A model generated the notes under the pieces. The model ran no database searches. It was not told the origin of the DNA and was given only the letters and a program-made list of their open reading frames with translations. A stretch of 64,000 bases of DNA from Allosphingosinicella deserti (lineage in GTDB: Bacteria > Pseudomonadota > Alphaproteobacteria > Sphingomonadales > Sphingomonadaceae). Positions 33,262 to 42,472 of the stretch are shown here, one piece after another; the first letter of the stretch is position 1, and every line of letters starts with the position of its first letter. A program made the translations under genes and the position numbers. The stretch is taken from assembly GCF_003012735.1 (NCBI RefSeq), contig NZ_PXYI01000004.1:186001-250000 (forward strand). The letters are read 5' to 3'.

Positions 33262-36200
33262 ATGCACAACACGCGCTCGCGGTCGATCGTCGCCGCTTTC
33301 CATTCCACCGCGGCCATTGCCGCGCTCGCCACCGGGCTGCTGTTCCATGCTCCCGCTGCCGCGCAGACCGGCAGCGCCGTCTGCGAATCTGGTGCGGGAA
33401 CCGCCAGTGCCGATGGCGCGACCGCGTGCGGCGCCGTCGCCGACGCAAGCGGCCCCGGTGCCACGGCGATCGGCTATGCCGCAGAGGGCGAGGGGCTGGG
33501 TGCCGTTGCGGTCGGTCTACAGTCCGGAGCATTGGGCGACCGCTCTGTTGCCGTCGGCTTCCTGGCGACGGGTGTCGCAGAGTCCAGCTCCGCCTTCGGC
33601 TATGGGGCAAACGCCACCGGCGCCTCCACGACCGCGATCGGCGCGCGCGCCGCAGCGTCAGGAATCGCATCGGTCGCGGTGGGTGCCAACAGCCTGAGCG
33701 CAGGGTCCGGAACCGCTCTGGGCGCCAACAGCAATGCCTCCGGGGAGAGTGCCGTCGCGATCGGCCTCGCGAGCGCCGCATCGGGTTCGGGCGCGGTTGC
33801 GATCGGTGTCAGTTCGATGGCTAACGAGGCAAGTGCCGTGTCGATCGGCCAGGGGGCGGTGGCATCGGGCAACTCCTCGGTTGCCGTTGGTGCCCTGTCG
33901 AACGGTGCCGGGCAATTCAGCTCGGCCTTCGGCTGGGGGGCAAATGCCGCCAGCACCTCTGCGACCGCGATCGGCGCCGGCGCGACGGCGTCCGGCGGTG
34001 CATCGGTCGCGCTGGGCACCAACAGCCGGAGCGCCGGCGCGGGAACCGCTCTGGGCGTCAACAGCGATGCCTCCGGCTCCAACGCCGTCGCACTCGGCCT
34101 AGGGAGCACGGCCTCCGCCTTGGGCGCGGTCGCGATCGGCGCGAATTCCGTCGCCGACCAGGCCAATGCCGTGTCGATCGGCCGGATCGGTGCGGCGCGC
34201 CGCATCATCAACGTCGCCGATGGCACCGGCGCGACCGACGCGGTCAATTTCGGCCAGTTCCAGGCTGCGATCGGAGCCATTCCGATCGCCAGCGACAATG
34301 TCATGAACTACGCATTCCCAAGCGCCGCGGGGCCCACCAGCCTGGCGGTCGGATGGGGCGCCTCGGCGTCCGGAGGCGCCAGCACCGCGCTCGGCAATCT
34401 GGCCGAGGCGACCGGGATTCACGCATTGTCGCTGGGCCTCGACGTCGATGCCGACGGACGGGAGTCGGTGGCGGCCGGCTTCAACGCTCTTGCCCAGGGG
34501 GATTACAGCCTCGCTCTGGGCGGCCACGCTGTGGCGCAGGCGGCCAACAGCGCCGCCCTGGGCCAGAATGCGCGCGCAACCGCGGCGAGCGCCGTGGCGC
34601 TCGGCCAGGGTTCGGTTGCGGATCAGGCGAACACCGTCTCGGTCGGCACCGCGAGCGCCACGCGCCGGCTCGTCAACGTCGCCGCCGGCGCCGGTGCGAC
34701 CGACGCGGTCAATGTCGGGCAGCTCAATGCCGCCATTTCCGGCGTCAATGCCAGTGCGGGCGCGATCACCGGCAACAATGCTGGGGCGCTGGCCGCAGCG
34801 AGCGCGATGGGCGTTGACGCGCTCGCTGCCGGCTATGGCAGCGGCGCCGGCGGCGACCGCAGCATTGCGGTGGGCACGTCGGCGCAGGCGAATGCGGCGA
34901 ACGCGGTCGCGCTCGGCAGCGGCTCGGTGGCGAATGCTGCCAACACGGTGTCGGTCGGCAGCGCCGGCGGGGAGCGCAGGATCGTCAACGTCGCCGGCGG
35001 CACGATCGATGCCGCGTCCACCGACGCGGTGACCGGCAGCCAGCTCTATACGACCAACCAGGCGGTCGCCGCTGCAGCAGGCGACGTGCGCACCACCAAC
35101 CAGCGCCTCGCAAGCGCGCTCGGCGGCGGGGCGTCGGTCGACACGAACGGACTTCTGCTGCCGCCGAGCTTTCAGGTTCAGGGCGGCAGCTACGGTACTG
35201 TGGGCAGCGCCTTCGCGGCGCTGGACAATGCGGTGACCGGCAGTCGTACCGACATCGCGGCGCTACAGGGTCAGATCGCAAGCGGATCGGTCGGGCTCGT
35301 GCAGCAGAGCGGATCCACCGGCCCGATCGCGGTCGGTGCTGCGAGCGGGGGGACCGTGGTCGACGTAACGGGGAGTGCCGGATCCCGGACCGTCACCGGC
35401 GTCGCGTCCGGTGCCGTCGCCGCCGGCAGCCGCGACGCGGTTAATGGTGACCAGCTTTACGGGACCAACCAGGCCGTCGTGGCGGCGCAATCGACCGCGA
35501 CCACGGCGCTGGCCGATGCGGCGACCGCGCAAGCGAGCGCGGTCGCCGCGCAGACCACGGCGAATGCCGCGCTCGCCGGTGCGGCCGGCGCGCAGGGCAC
35601 TGCCGACACGGCTTTGACGCGCGCCACCGGGGCGCAAGCAACCGCCGATACCGCTCAGGCCAACGCGGGCGCCGCCCAATTGACCGCCAACGCGGCGCAG
35701 GCGACCGCCAGTGCGGCGCAGGCGACCGCCAGTGCGGCGCAGGCGACCGCCAGTGCGGCGCTGAGCAATGCCGCGACCGCGCAGGCGAGCGCCGACGGCG
35801 CGCGAAGCGAGGCCCTGGCTGCGCGCCAGGACGCGGCTGCAGCCCAGTCGCGCGCCGATGCGGCGCACGATCTCGCGGCGCAGGCGCTGAACTCCGGCTC
35901 TGCCAACAAGCAGACCGCCGATCTGGCGCTGGCCAACGCGACAAATGCCCAGAGAGCGGCGGACGATGCCGCGGCCCGGGCCGACATTGCCCAACAGGCC
36001 GCCGACGTCGCCCAGTCCGACGCCGCGCTCGCCAAGGCGCTCGCCGCCAATGCCGAGACCAATGCCCAGGCGGCGCAGACCACCGCAAACCAGGCGCTGG
36101 CCCGCACCGACTATATGGCGGTCAACGGCGCCGGCGCCCGTCCGGTGGCGAGCGGGGCCAACGCGATCGCCCTGGGATCGGGGGCGAGCGCGCGCGGCGA

Positions 36201-36918
36201 CGGCAGCATCGCAATGGGTACCGGCGCCACCGCGGAGAACGGCGCCGCGGTTGCGATCGGCCTTGGCAACCGCGCTTCGGGGGCAGGGGCGGTGGCGATC
36301 GGTGATCCCAACGTCGCGGTCGGGCGCGGTGCGGTCGCAGTCGGCGCCGACAACAGCGCCAATGGGCTGGCGGCGGTGGCAATCGGTGCGGACAGCGTCG
36401 CCGATGGGCAGTCGGCAGTCGCGATCGGCCTCGGCGCGCGGGCGACGGGACGGGGGAGCATCGCCTTGGGCGAGAATGCCGTCGCCGGCCGCGCCGGGCA
36501 GATCGCGCTTGGGACCGCGGGATCGACCTATTCGCTGCCTGGTCTCGGATCGGACGCAAGCGCCGCCGCGCAGACCGGCGCGACCCGTTATGTCACCTCC
36601 GATTCGAACGGGAACCTCGCGCTTTCCAATCTTGGTCCCGCGGAGCTCGCGCAGTTCGACCTCAGCCTGCGCCGCGATCGCCGCGACGCCCGCGCCGGCA
36701 TCTCCGCCGCGGCGGCCCTCGGCTATGCGCCGATGCCGTCCGAGCCGGGGCGGACCAGCTATGTGTTGAACGGCGCGCTGTTCCGGGGGCAACAGGCGAT
36801 CGGCGGCGCGCTTGCGCACCGCTTCGGAACAGACACGCCCTTCGCGGTCACCGGCGGCTTCGCTTATGGGGGCAATCGCAACACGATCGTCCGGATGGGC
36901 GTTGCGGGCGAGTTCTGA
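33262..36918 (+). CDS. trimeric autotransporter adhesin (YadA-like)
   Basis: 1218 aa. Signal peptide about 1-36 (ending HAPAAAQ). Residues 60-600 are YadA-type head repeats (pattern A-V-A-I-G-x-x-A) interrupted by necks at about 305-335, 460-490 and 563-610, each with VNVA-type sequences plus TDAVN. An alanine-rich coiled-coil stalk spans about 740-950, then a second head of the same pattern (955-1080). The C-terminal 90 residues (LRRDRRDARAGISAAAALGY onward, ending in Phe) are the YadA beta-barrel anchor. Exported by its own anchor to the outer membrane; expected role is adhesion. ATG at 33262 follows AGGGGG. An upstream in-frame extension into the AraC gene is rejected. Confidence 0.94.
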   Translation: MHNTRSRSIVAAFHSTAAIAALATGLLFHAPAAAQTGSAVCESGAGTASADGATACGAVADASGPGATAIGYAAEGEGLGAVAVGLQSGALGDRSVAVGFLATGVAESSSAFGYGANATGASTTAIGARAAASGIASVAVGANSLSAGSGTALGANSNASGESAVAIGLASAASGSGAVAIGVSSMANEASAVSIGQGAVASGNSSVAVGALSNGAGQFSSAFGWGANAASTSATAIGAGATASGGASVALGTNSRSAGAGTALGVNSDASGSNAVALGLGSTASALGAVAIGANSVADQANAVSIGRIGAARRIINVADGTGATDAVNFGQFQAAIGAIPIASDNVMNYAFPSAAGPTSLAVGWGASASGGASTALGNLAEATGIHALSLGLDVDADGRESVAAGFNALAQGDYSLALGGHAVAQAANSAALGQNARATAASAVALGQGSVADQANTVSVGTASATRRLVNVAAGAGATDAVNVGQLNAAISGVNASAGAITGNNAGALAAASAMGVDALAAGYGSGAGGDRSIAVGTSAQANAANAVALGSGSVANAANTVSVGSAGGERRIVNVAGGTIDAASTDAVTGSQLYTTNQAVAAAAGDVRTTNQRLASALGGGASVDTNGLLLPPSFQVQGGSYGTVGSAFAALDNAVTGSRTDIAALQGQIASGSVGLVQQSGSTGPIAVGAASGGTVVDVTGSAGSRTVTGVASGAVAAGSRDAVNGDQLYGTNQAVVAAQSTATTALADAATAQASAVAAQTTANAALAGAAGAQGTADTALTRATGAQATADTAQANAGAAQLTANAAQATASAAQATASAAQATASAALSNAATAQASADGARSEALAARQDAAAAQSRADAAHDLAAQALNSGSANKQTADLALANATNAQRAADDAAARADIAQQAADVAQSDAALAKALAANAETNAQAAQTTANQALARTDYMAVNGAGARPVASGANAIALGSGASARGDGSIAMGTGATAENGAAVAIGLGNRASGAGAVAIGDPNVAVGRGAVAVGADNSANGLAAVAIGADSVADGQSAVAIGLGARATGRGSIALGENAVAGRAGQIALGTAGSTYSLPGLGSDASAAAQTGATRYVTSDSNGNLALSNLGPAELAQFDLSLRRDRRDARAGISAAAALGYAPMPSEPGRTSYVLNGALFRGQQAIGGALAHRFGTDTPFAVTGGFAYGGNRNTIVRMGVAGEF
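35692..35754 (+). repeat. 21-bp tandem repeat in adhesin stalk
   Basis: Three exact 21-bp units at 35692-35712, 35713-35733 and 35734-35754, encoding Ala-Ala-Gln-Ala-Thr-Ala-Ser three times. Seven residues per unit is one coiled-coil heptad, so copy-number change keeps frame and heptad register. Confidence 0.9.
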
Positions 36919-37206
36919 GCGGGGCGCCGCGCCTCCGGGGTCGGAGGGACCGGCGGCGGACGAGGTGGCCGCCTCGACATATGAGCCGTCTCTTGCCGAT
37001 GAACCATGGCCGGTAACGATTTAGTTGAATTGCGTCGACCAGTGCAGATGCTTGCGACATGATGCGTGAGAGGCAAATAAACATTGCTATGGCCGATGCA
37101 ATAAGGGCCCAATAACACTACATTGATGTCATATTCCAATTCGCACGCGCGCCGTTCTTGCAAAAGATCGTCTATGCCCACGCTCCGCACAACTGAGGAC
37201 ATATCA
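36919..37206. other. AT-richer intergenic region after the adhesin
   Basis: 288 bp, visibly lower in GC than the flanking genes between about 37060 and 37140. No supported gene. It is expected to hold the promoter for the genes at 37207 onward. Confidence 0.5.
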
Positions 37207-37632
37207 ATGAAGTACCCATATCGGAGCGCGCGAAAGAGTCCGGAACTGTCGCTGGCGCAGGAGGCCGATGCGGCCGAGATTCGCCTCATCCATCTCGAGC
37301 TTGCCGGCCGCTTCGGCATCGAGGCGGACGGCCCCCGCCCAGCTGCCGAGATCGGGCGACCCGTCTTGCACCTGCATCATGACGGGGCCGCGGCCCTTTC
37401 TGGCTTCAGCTTCGATCGCTCCGCCCGATTGATCCGAGGGCAGTCGAGCCCCGGCGCGGCTGTGGGGAGCGGGAAGCCGCAAAGCATGGCCGACCGGCTC
37501 GAAGCGTCGCTTGCGATCCTCGAGGCGAGTACATGGGATTGCGGCGATGGCGTCGGCCGCGGCAGGAGGGGCGAGGCTGCGCCGGCCGCGCCATGGCGTC
37601 CCGATCACCAACTCCGCGCCGGAGGTGCTTGA
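37207..37632 (+). CDS. hypothetical protein
   Basis: 141 aa, no recognised family. The N-terminal 50 residues are charged and helical (ELSLAQEADAAEIRLIHLEL); the C-terminal 50 are glycine/arginine-rich and probably disordered. Third-position GC is high through the frame, as in real genes here, and GAGGAC precedes the ATG. The stop is one base from the next small gene, whose GGAGG lies inside this frame, supporting a coupled pair. The alternative frame on the other strand over this region looks like a shadow. Confidence 0.55.
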   Translation: MKYPYRSARKSPELSLAQEADAAEIRLIHLELAGRFGIEADGPRPAAEIGRPVLHLHHDGAAALSGFSFDRSARLIRGQSSPGAAVGSGKPQSMADRLEASLAILEASTWDCGDGVGRGRRGEAAPAAPWRPDHQLRAGGA

Positions 37633-37633
37633 G

Positions 37634-37738
37634 ATGGAGACCGCGGGCCATTCGCCGATCAAGGTTTTGAACTATGGCCTGATCACCTTCCTGATCGCCT
37701 TTCCCACGATGATCCTGCTCTACGAATTGATGAGCTGA
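37634..37738 (+). CDS. 34-aa single-pass membrane microprotein
   Basis: Begins METAGHSPIKVLNYG and continues into a hydrophobic helix (about residues 14-31) with a short polar end. GGAGG at 37621-37625 is nine bases upstream. Too short for most gene finders. Located in tandem with the previous gene (one-base gap); probably an inner-membrane peptide. Confidence 0.65.
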   Translation: METAGHSPIKVLNYGLITFLIAFPTMILLYELMS

Positions 37739-37917
37739 TCGGGGCGGGACGGCGCGCATCGGCGGCGTCCCGGCAGGATGTCGCCGGCCGTTCCCCGGAA
37801 GGATGGCGCGCGCCGGGGCTGCGAGAGGCTGGCGCCGCGTCGGGGCGTCTCCGAAGCTCGGATCGGAACCGGAACGACGTCGCAACGTTCCGATACCGAT
37901 CCTTGGGGGAACTGCCG

Positions 37918-38781
37918 ATGGTCCGCACGCGAAAGCTGGATAGCGCCGAGATCGCGATCGCGCGCAGCGTCTATGCCTCGGTCCTTCCGTTCGACCGGAT
38001 CTACATCACCGATCTCGATCTGGGCGGCGCGGTGACCCTGGCCGGCATGGACCTGCGCACCGGCAAGTTCGACTATACGATTAACTGGGTCGAAGGGTTT
38101 GGCGGCATCACCGGCTTTGCCGATCGGCGCGCGACCCTGGTCCACGAGCTTTGCCACGTCTGGCAGGGCGAGCACGGAGTCTGGCCGACCTTCTACATGG
38201 GCCAATCGATCTGGAGCCAGCTTACCAGCGGCATCCGCGACATCTGGAGGCAGCGCAAATGGCGGGGATGGGGCACGCATCGCAGCACCGCCTATCCGTT
38301 TCCCGAGACTGCGATCGGCAACGACTGGTCCACCTTCAATGTCGAGCAGCAGGCCTCGCTGGTCGAGAGCTGGTACATGCCCGAGCGCGAGCGGGTGACG
38401 CGGCTCGGCAACAATCGCATCCGAGTCCATGATTTCGGACCGGGCGTCTATGGCGGCGGCCGCTCGGAGCACGATGCGCGCTTTCCCTATATTCGCGACG
38501 TGATCCGCGCGGGCAATCGCAGCGCCCGCTACCGGGCCCTGGCTCTGCCGCAGGGCGGCGATCCGCAGATCAAGGCGATCCAGGATACGCTTGTCGCGCT
38601 CGGCTATCTCGAGGCGCGACATGCCGACGGATTGCTCGGCCGGACTCGCAGCGCGACGCTCGACGCCGTCGAAGCGTTCCAGCGTCGCAACGGGCTCAAG
38701 CCGGATCGCGATCTCGGCGGGCCGAACAGCCTCACCCGGCGCAAGCTCGCCTTGCCGATCGCGCAGCTGGTGCGCGCATGA
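37918..38781 (+). CDS. Vgr-related HELCH metallopeptidase-like protein with peptidoglycan-binding domain
   Basis: 287 aa. The N-terminal domain resembles proteins often called vgr-related in sphingomonads: an opening RTRKLDSAEIAIARSVY, then LVHELCHVWQGEHG, where HELCH is a zinc HExxH. Residues about 215-275 match a PG_binding_1 fold (QIKAIQDTLVALGYL ... GRTRSATLDAVEAFQRRNGL). No signal peptide is visible. Likely handles peptidoglycan or is delivered by a secretion device; unproven. ATG at 37918 follows GGGGGA; an earlier TTG is unneeded. The stop overlaps the next lipoprotein start (ATGA). Confidence 0.85.
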   Translation: MVRTRKLDSAEIAIARSVYASVLPFDRIYITDLDLGGAVTLAGMDLRTGKFDYTINWVEGFGGITGFADRRATLVHELCHVWQGEHGVWPTFYMGQSIWSQLTSGIRDIWRQRKWRGWGTHRSTAYPFPETAIGNDWSTFNVEQQASLVESWYMPERERVTRLGNNRIRVHDFGPGVYGGGRSEHDARFPYIRDVIRAGNRSARYRALALPQGGDPQIKAIQDTLVALGYLEARHADGLLGRTRSATLDAVEAFQRRNGLKPDRDLGGPNSLTRRKLALPIAQLVRA

Positions 38782-39350
38782 GGATGGTGCACGCCTTCGC
38801 GCCGATGATGCTGCTCACCGCGGCGATGTCGCTTCCCGGCTGCCAGCGCGCCTCCGGCGGGCCGCTCGCCCCCGTCGAGGGCGCCGGCGTGGCGATCGAG
38901 GAGGGGCAGGCGGCTGTGCTGACGGACGGCGCGCTGGAGGCCCGGGTGACGGGGCGTTGGTCGTCCACCGGCGCCAATTCGCTGCGCATCCGCTATCGCA
39001 ACCGCGGGCCCGCTCCGCTGCGGATCGCGCTTGCGGGCGCCAGGATGCGTCACTCGCTGGGCGAGGCGGCGCTGCGCACCGCCGTCGACGCGACCGGCGT
39101 CGACATGACCGACGCACGCGAGGACAACAACCAGGGCAAGACCCTGTTCTCGCTCGACGAGGGCGGGGGTGCGGGGGACGGAATGGTCGAACTGCCCGCC
39201 GGCGCGACGCGGGAGATCGACGCCGATCTCACCAGCTTCGCAAACGAGGGTTCGGTGGGCGAGGGCGACCGGATCACCGTGACGGTGCCGCTCGCGACCC
39301 GCAGCACCGCCGTCGCGTTCGACGCCGCCCGGCCGTCGGGGCTGCCCTGA
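38778..39350 (+). CDS. putative lipoprotein coupled to the HELCH protein
   Basis: 190 aa. The N-terminal LLTAAMSLPGC resembles a lipobox, giving mature Cys22. The rest is a beta-rich domain with GRWSSTGANSLRIRYRNRG and a C-terminal DRITVTVPLATRSTAVAF, like a small immunoglobulin or bacterial beta-sandwich domain. The ATG overlaps the previous stop (ATGA), implying a functional pair, possibly an inhibitor, chaperone or anchor for the peptidase-like protein. No family recognised. Confidence 0.78.
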   Translation: MRMVHAFAPMMLLTAAMSLPGCQRASGGPLAPVEGAGVAIEEGQAAVLTDGALEARVTGRWSSTGANSLRIRYRNRGPAPLRIALAGARMRHSLGEAALRTAVDATGVDMTDAREDNNQGKTLFSLDEGGGAGDGMVELPAGATREIDADLTSFANEGSVGEGDRITVTVPLATRSTAVAFDAARPSGLP

Positions 39351-39747
39351 CGGCGCCGTGCGAGGTCCTGAACACCCCGATACCTCTTGCACCAAGACGT
39401 GAAGAGCATGCGACGGCTAGGCCGCTGATCCAACCGCGGACCGGCAGGCGAGATGAACAAGATGTCCTCTAATCTCACGAGATCCGCGCTTGCGGGAGGA
39501 TGACGAATATCGAAGATGCGCTGCGCAGTCCGGCTGGCGATGGCCCGCCCTTCATCTCGATGAAGCCGGGATCTCGGGTCGGAAAGGCTCGGCGCCAATG
39601 GCAGGCAGCACGGTTTCCCTTTCTTGTCGCCAAAGAAAACGCTGGAGCGCCGCAGCAAATCAGCTGCACTGTCGCCCAACTCCCCTTCGCGTGTCTGCGT
39701 TTCTGCACTAGGTTCCCGAGTAGACTCAGGATCGGACGGAGCTACAG
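39351..39747. other. intergenic region, no gene supported
   Basis: 397 bp. Several short frames are open on both strands, but none has a ribosome-binding site or coding-like composition. It holds a 24-bp stretch at 39446-39469 that recurs, with four differences, at 45078-45101. Confidence 0.5.
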
Positions 39748-40194
39748 ATGCAGGTTGAAGATGCAGCCCCAAGGCTTGTGATCAGGCACTCCAGGCCCAA
39801 AGTCATCAAAGTTCTGCTTGCCGTCCAGATCTTCGGCGCTGCCGCCGTCTACCTCTTATTCTACCTGAAGAGTGGCCTTTTCTCGGAAGGGCAAATGCCA
39901 ATCGCCATCCTCGGTATCGTAGCGGGCCTCGCCATCTACGTACCAGCTTCGATCGTCGGCACGTACAAATTGGCGAGGCCGCAATACGTCGAGATTCATT
40001 GTGACGGCACGGTGATATGGACCCCATATCTCACTGACAGGCGCTTGCGCTACCCAGCTGACGTGGAAATATGCGCGAGCAAGGACGCCTTACATTTCCG
40101 AGCGACGTCAAACTGCGATCCGTCCTCGATTCCGCTACCTGGCACGATCGATCGGAGCATGCTTTCCGTGCCCACATGTCGACAGGGCGCTTGA
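39748..40194 (+). CDS. two-helix membrane protein of unknown function
   Basis: 148 aa. Two hydrophobic helices (about 20-42 and 52-72) lead into a beta-rich C-terminal region (VEIHCDGTVIW, LRYPADVEICASKDALHF) resembling a PH-like or YdbS-style domain, though not assignable. CGGAG precedes the ATG by six bases. Base composition is lower in GC than the core genes around it. The last 20 residues look atypical and may be a frameshifted end. Confidence 0.6.
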   Translation: MQVEDAAPRLVIRHSRPKVIKVLLAVQIFGAAAVYLLFYLKSGLFSEGQMPIAILGIVAGLAIYVPASIVGTYKLARPQYVEIHCDGTVIWTPYLTDRRLRYPADVEICASKDALHFRATSNCDPSSIPLPGTIDRSMLSVPTCRQGA

Positions 40195-40402
40195 TCTCGC
40201 AACCAGATCGGCAGGTGGTCCGGATATGGTCTGCGCCCCAGTGTGGGAGACATTGGCTGAGACCTAAGCACGCCGAGAATGCGGAGAAGGCCGCGCAACG
40301 AATGATGGCGACGGATCGAGGGCGGCTCAGTCGGCCGCCCAGACGCGCGATCGATCATTATCAGTATACCCGCATCTGCCATGCCGATGGGAACGTGCTC
40401 TG

Positions 40403-40930
40403 ATGACCAGGAACTGGCTCCTCGTAGCGGCCTTGCTCCCAAGGGGATGCAGCGTGCTCGCGTCCTCCGCAGAATTGCCCATGCGGCAGATCAGCCAGCA
40501 GACCCGACCTGCCCAGGGACACGGCACCGTAAGTGCGGGGACCGACAATGAAACGCTGATTTTCGAAGGCGGGGCCGACACGGTCAAGGTAAGGCACAAT
40601 CCGGCGACTATATCGGAGCATGGTTCCCGTGATGTCGAGGAATTGGCAAGATACGGTTCGCTGATCGCCTTGTCCGATGCCTATCCCTCGAAGTCACGTG
40701 GGGCGAGCTTATGCCAGGCGGGGCGGGAGACCTGGTTTCGGGTAATCGACCTGGCACGCCGTGAAGAGCGGTACGCGCGGTTGGTCGATAGCTGCTGGGG
40801 AGACGAACAATGGGGAGACCCACCGGTAACAGTTGCCCAAAACGGCGCTCAGATCACGCTGAATCTGCTTTCCGAACCACCGATCACCCTGACATTGACC
40901 GGTGAGGGGCGCATTTCCGCGAGCCGATGA
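40403..40930 (+). CDS. exported hypothetical protein
   Basis: 175 aa. The N-terminus has a possible signal peptide (NWLLVAALLPRGCSVLASSA). The body contains no known motif; four Cys/Trp-rich positions in LCQAGRETWFRV and SCWGDEQWGDPP suggest a secreted, disulphide-containing domain. The ribosome site is weak (only GGGA about 12 bases upstream), so the start is tentative. Part of a GC-poorer accessory stretch. Confidence 0.55.
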   Translation: MTRNWLLVAALLPRGCSVLASSAELPMRQISQQTRPAQGHGTVSAGTDNETLIFEGGADTVKVRHNPATISEHGSRDVEELARYGSLIALSDAYPSKSRGASLCQAGRETWFRVIDLARREERYARLVDSCWGDEQWGDPPVTVAQNGAQITLNLLSEPPITLTLTGEGRISASR

Positions 40931-41072
40931 CGCGAGCCTCGCAGCCATCTTGGATCAGCGTCTTCCACGACCTGGCTTGTCGATCCGAACGGCCGCGCTT
41001 CCAGCAGGGAAGGTCCGGGGTTATGGAACCTGTCCCCGGAACTCGGACGCCCGAGGAGCAGCCGCTTCATCG

Positions 41073-41417
41073 CTAGACGAGCGCGGAGGGCAGTATCGGA
41101 AAAACTTGATCCACCGCCAGAACCAGCGTGAACCAGACGGCAACCACAAACAGACTGCCCAGCCAGCCGGACGATGGAGGAGGCGATCCTGCGCGCTCCC
41201 GCCACCAACGCGTGCGCTGCCCGCAAATCCGAAACAATAGCCAGCGAAAAAGCGACGAGATCATCCAGTCGAAATCGCCCCAGGCAGCATCGGTGAAGAT
41301 ATGAACCGGGGCGCGCTGGTAGAAGCTGAGCATACGCGCCGAGCCGCGCCTCAATGGCCCAAGCGCCTGGTCTCGCCCGAGCTCGAACAGGACAAGGTCA
41401 GCTCTTGCTTTGCCCAC
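41073..41417 (-). CDS. putative membrane protein, coupled to the upstream lipoprotein
   Basis: 114 aa from a GTG at 41417, three bases after the upstream stop (TAA-GGG-GTG), consistent with coupling. Residues about 90-110 form a membrane helix (GSLFVVAVWFTLVLAVDQVF). Alternative ATGs at 41333 and 41264 lack ribosome sites, so the start is uncertain. No family recognised. Confidence 0.5.
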   Translation of the reverse strand: MGKARADLVLFELGRDQALGPLRRGSARMLSFYQRAPVHIFTDAAWGDFDWMISSLFRWLLFRICGQRTRWWRERAGSPPPSSGWLGSLFVVAVWFTLVLAVDQVFPILPSALV

Positions 41418-41420
41418 CCC

Positions 41421-41750
41421 TTATCGCGCGCCCGGTAACGTCGCTAAGCAGGACGGTTTTGGGGTGCCCTCCTGCTCAGCTATTCGTCGCGCCGCCCGAA
41501 CAAAACCGGCCGAACACGTGCCGTCGAACTCGACATACATGGTCCTCTCTTCGGTAGAGACCAGACCAGCGGACCGAATGCGCTTCCGTTCTTCGAGAGG
41601 CAGCCGCGCCCGCATCGCCTCGATCGCACCCCAGCCCTTCTCCTCGGTCGCAGGCTGTAGCAGCAGATATGCGCGGGGGCTCGTGTCCGGCGGGGCGCCG
41701 GTGCCGGCTTCACACCCGGTGGCCAACAATAAGATAATTGCGAGCCTCAC
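41421..41750 (-). CDS. putative lipoprotein
   Basis: 109 aa. The start is GTG at 41750: GAGAGG lies nine bases before it and it opens directly on a lipobox signal (RLAIILLLATGC, mature Cys13). The frame continues upstream to 41795, but those residues are proline/arginine-rich and would disrupt the signal. The body is alpha/beta with two further cysteines (GTCSAGF, KPSCLATL). Function unknown. Confidence 0.65.
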   Translation of the reverse strand: MRLAIILLLATGCEAGTGAPPDTSPRAYLLLQPATEEKGWGAIEAMRARLPLEERKRIRSAGLVSTEERTMYVEFDGTCSAGFVRAARRIAEQEGTPKPSCLATLPGAR

Positions 41751-41999
41751 CAGCCGCGGCCTCTCAGGAAGCTGTTGAGATGCTCGAACAGGCAAGTGTG
41801 GCGGAAGATCGCGCCACCATGATCGAATGGCCTACCAAAGATCTGATCCCGTTCCCTCCATTTCTCTCCAGAATACCCAGGATCGGAGAGCGTTCCAATA
41901 GGAACTCGCCGGGCTGCTCGTCCGTGACATCGCTCTGTGTGCGCCGCCTCGCGAAGCCGCCATTGGCAACCGTACCGAGCACGCCATGCGCCCTGAGCG

Positions 42000-42242
42000 T
42001 CAAGTGCCTCGTTGAAACCGCTTCATCACACGGTGCCAAATGACCGACAGCGCGGCGAAGACCAGCACGGCACCGAGGATGATCAAGCCGTTCCGAGTGA
42101 GAACCTCATGGTCGGGAGCCGGCTGCGATGCGGGGTCGCGGTCACCCGCGAAAAGAAGACCGGCATGGACGATCGTGAAGACGCTCCACCAATAGGCTGC
42201 GGCAAGCACGCTTCCCAGGATTGCAATTACGGCCCGTTTCAT
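42000..42242 (-). CDS. small two-helix membrane protein
   Basis: 80 aa. Hydrophobic helices at about residues 4-32 (AVIAILGSVLAAAYWWSVFT) and 50-66, separated by a polar loop with DRDPASQPAPDHE. GGGAG is eight bases before the ATG. The 249 bp between this gene and the lipoprotein start at 41750 hold no supported gene. Function unknown. Confidence 0.68.
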   Translation of the reverse strand: MKRAVIAILGSVLAAAYWWSVFTIVHAGLLFAGDRDPASQPAPDHEVLTRNGLIILGAVLVFAALSVIWHRVMKRFQRGT

Positions 42243-42472
42243 CGTCTCGCTCCCGGTACAAGGGGGTTCGCTCGCCGTTCGTCGGCCAAGGCGCCTTGGC
42301 TCTTCATTGGCCTATCCCATGCTAGCGCGAGAACAGTGAGCACCGATAGATGCACTCACATTCTGTCACAGACGCGAGGCGTGCGCCAAGAGAGCCGCGC
42401 TTTCCGGGGAAGCGAAGCACCGGCGAATCCGCGAAGTGCCCGCACCGCCACTCCCGTCATCGCACCTGGAGA

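Noticed and set aside
35263-36819. Minus-strand frame opposite the adhesin stalk
   Set aside because: Composition is a mirror of the alanine-rich repeat; no independent support.
37204-37662. Minus-strand frame opposite the 37207 gene
   Set aside because: No ribosome site, and the plus-strand pair has coupled spacing.
41764-42039. 91-codon minus-strand frame between the lipoprotein and the small membrane gene
   Set aside because: No site, no motif, unusual amino-acid pattern; could be decayed DNA.
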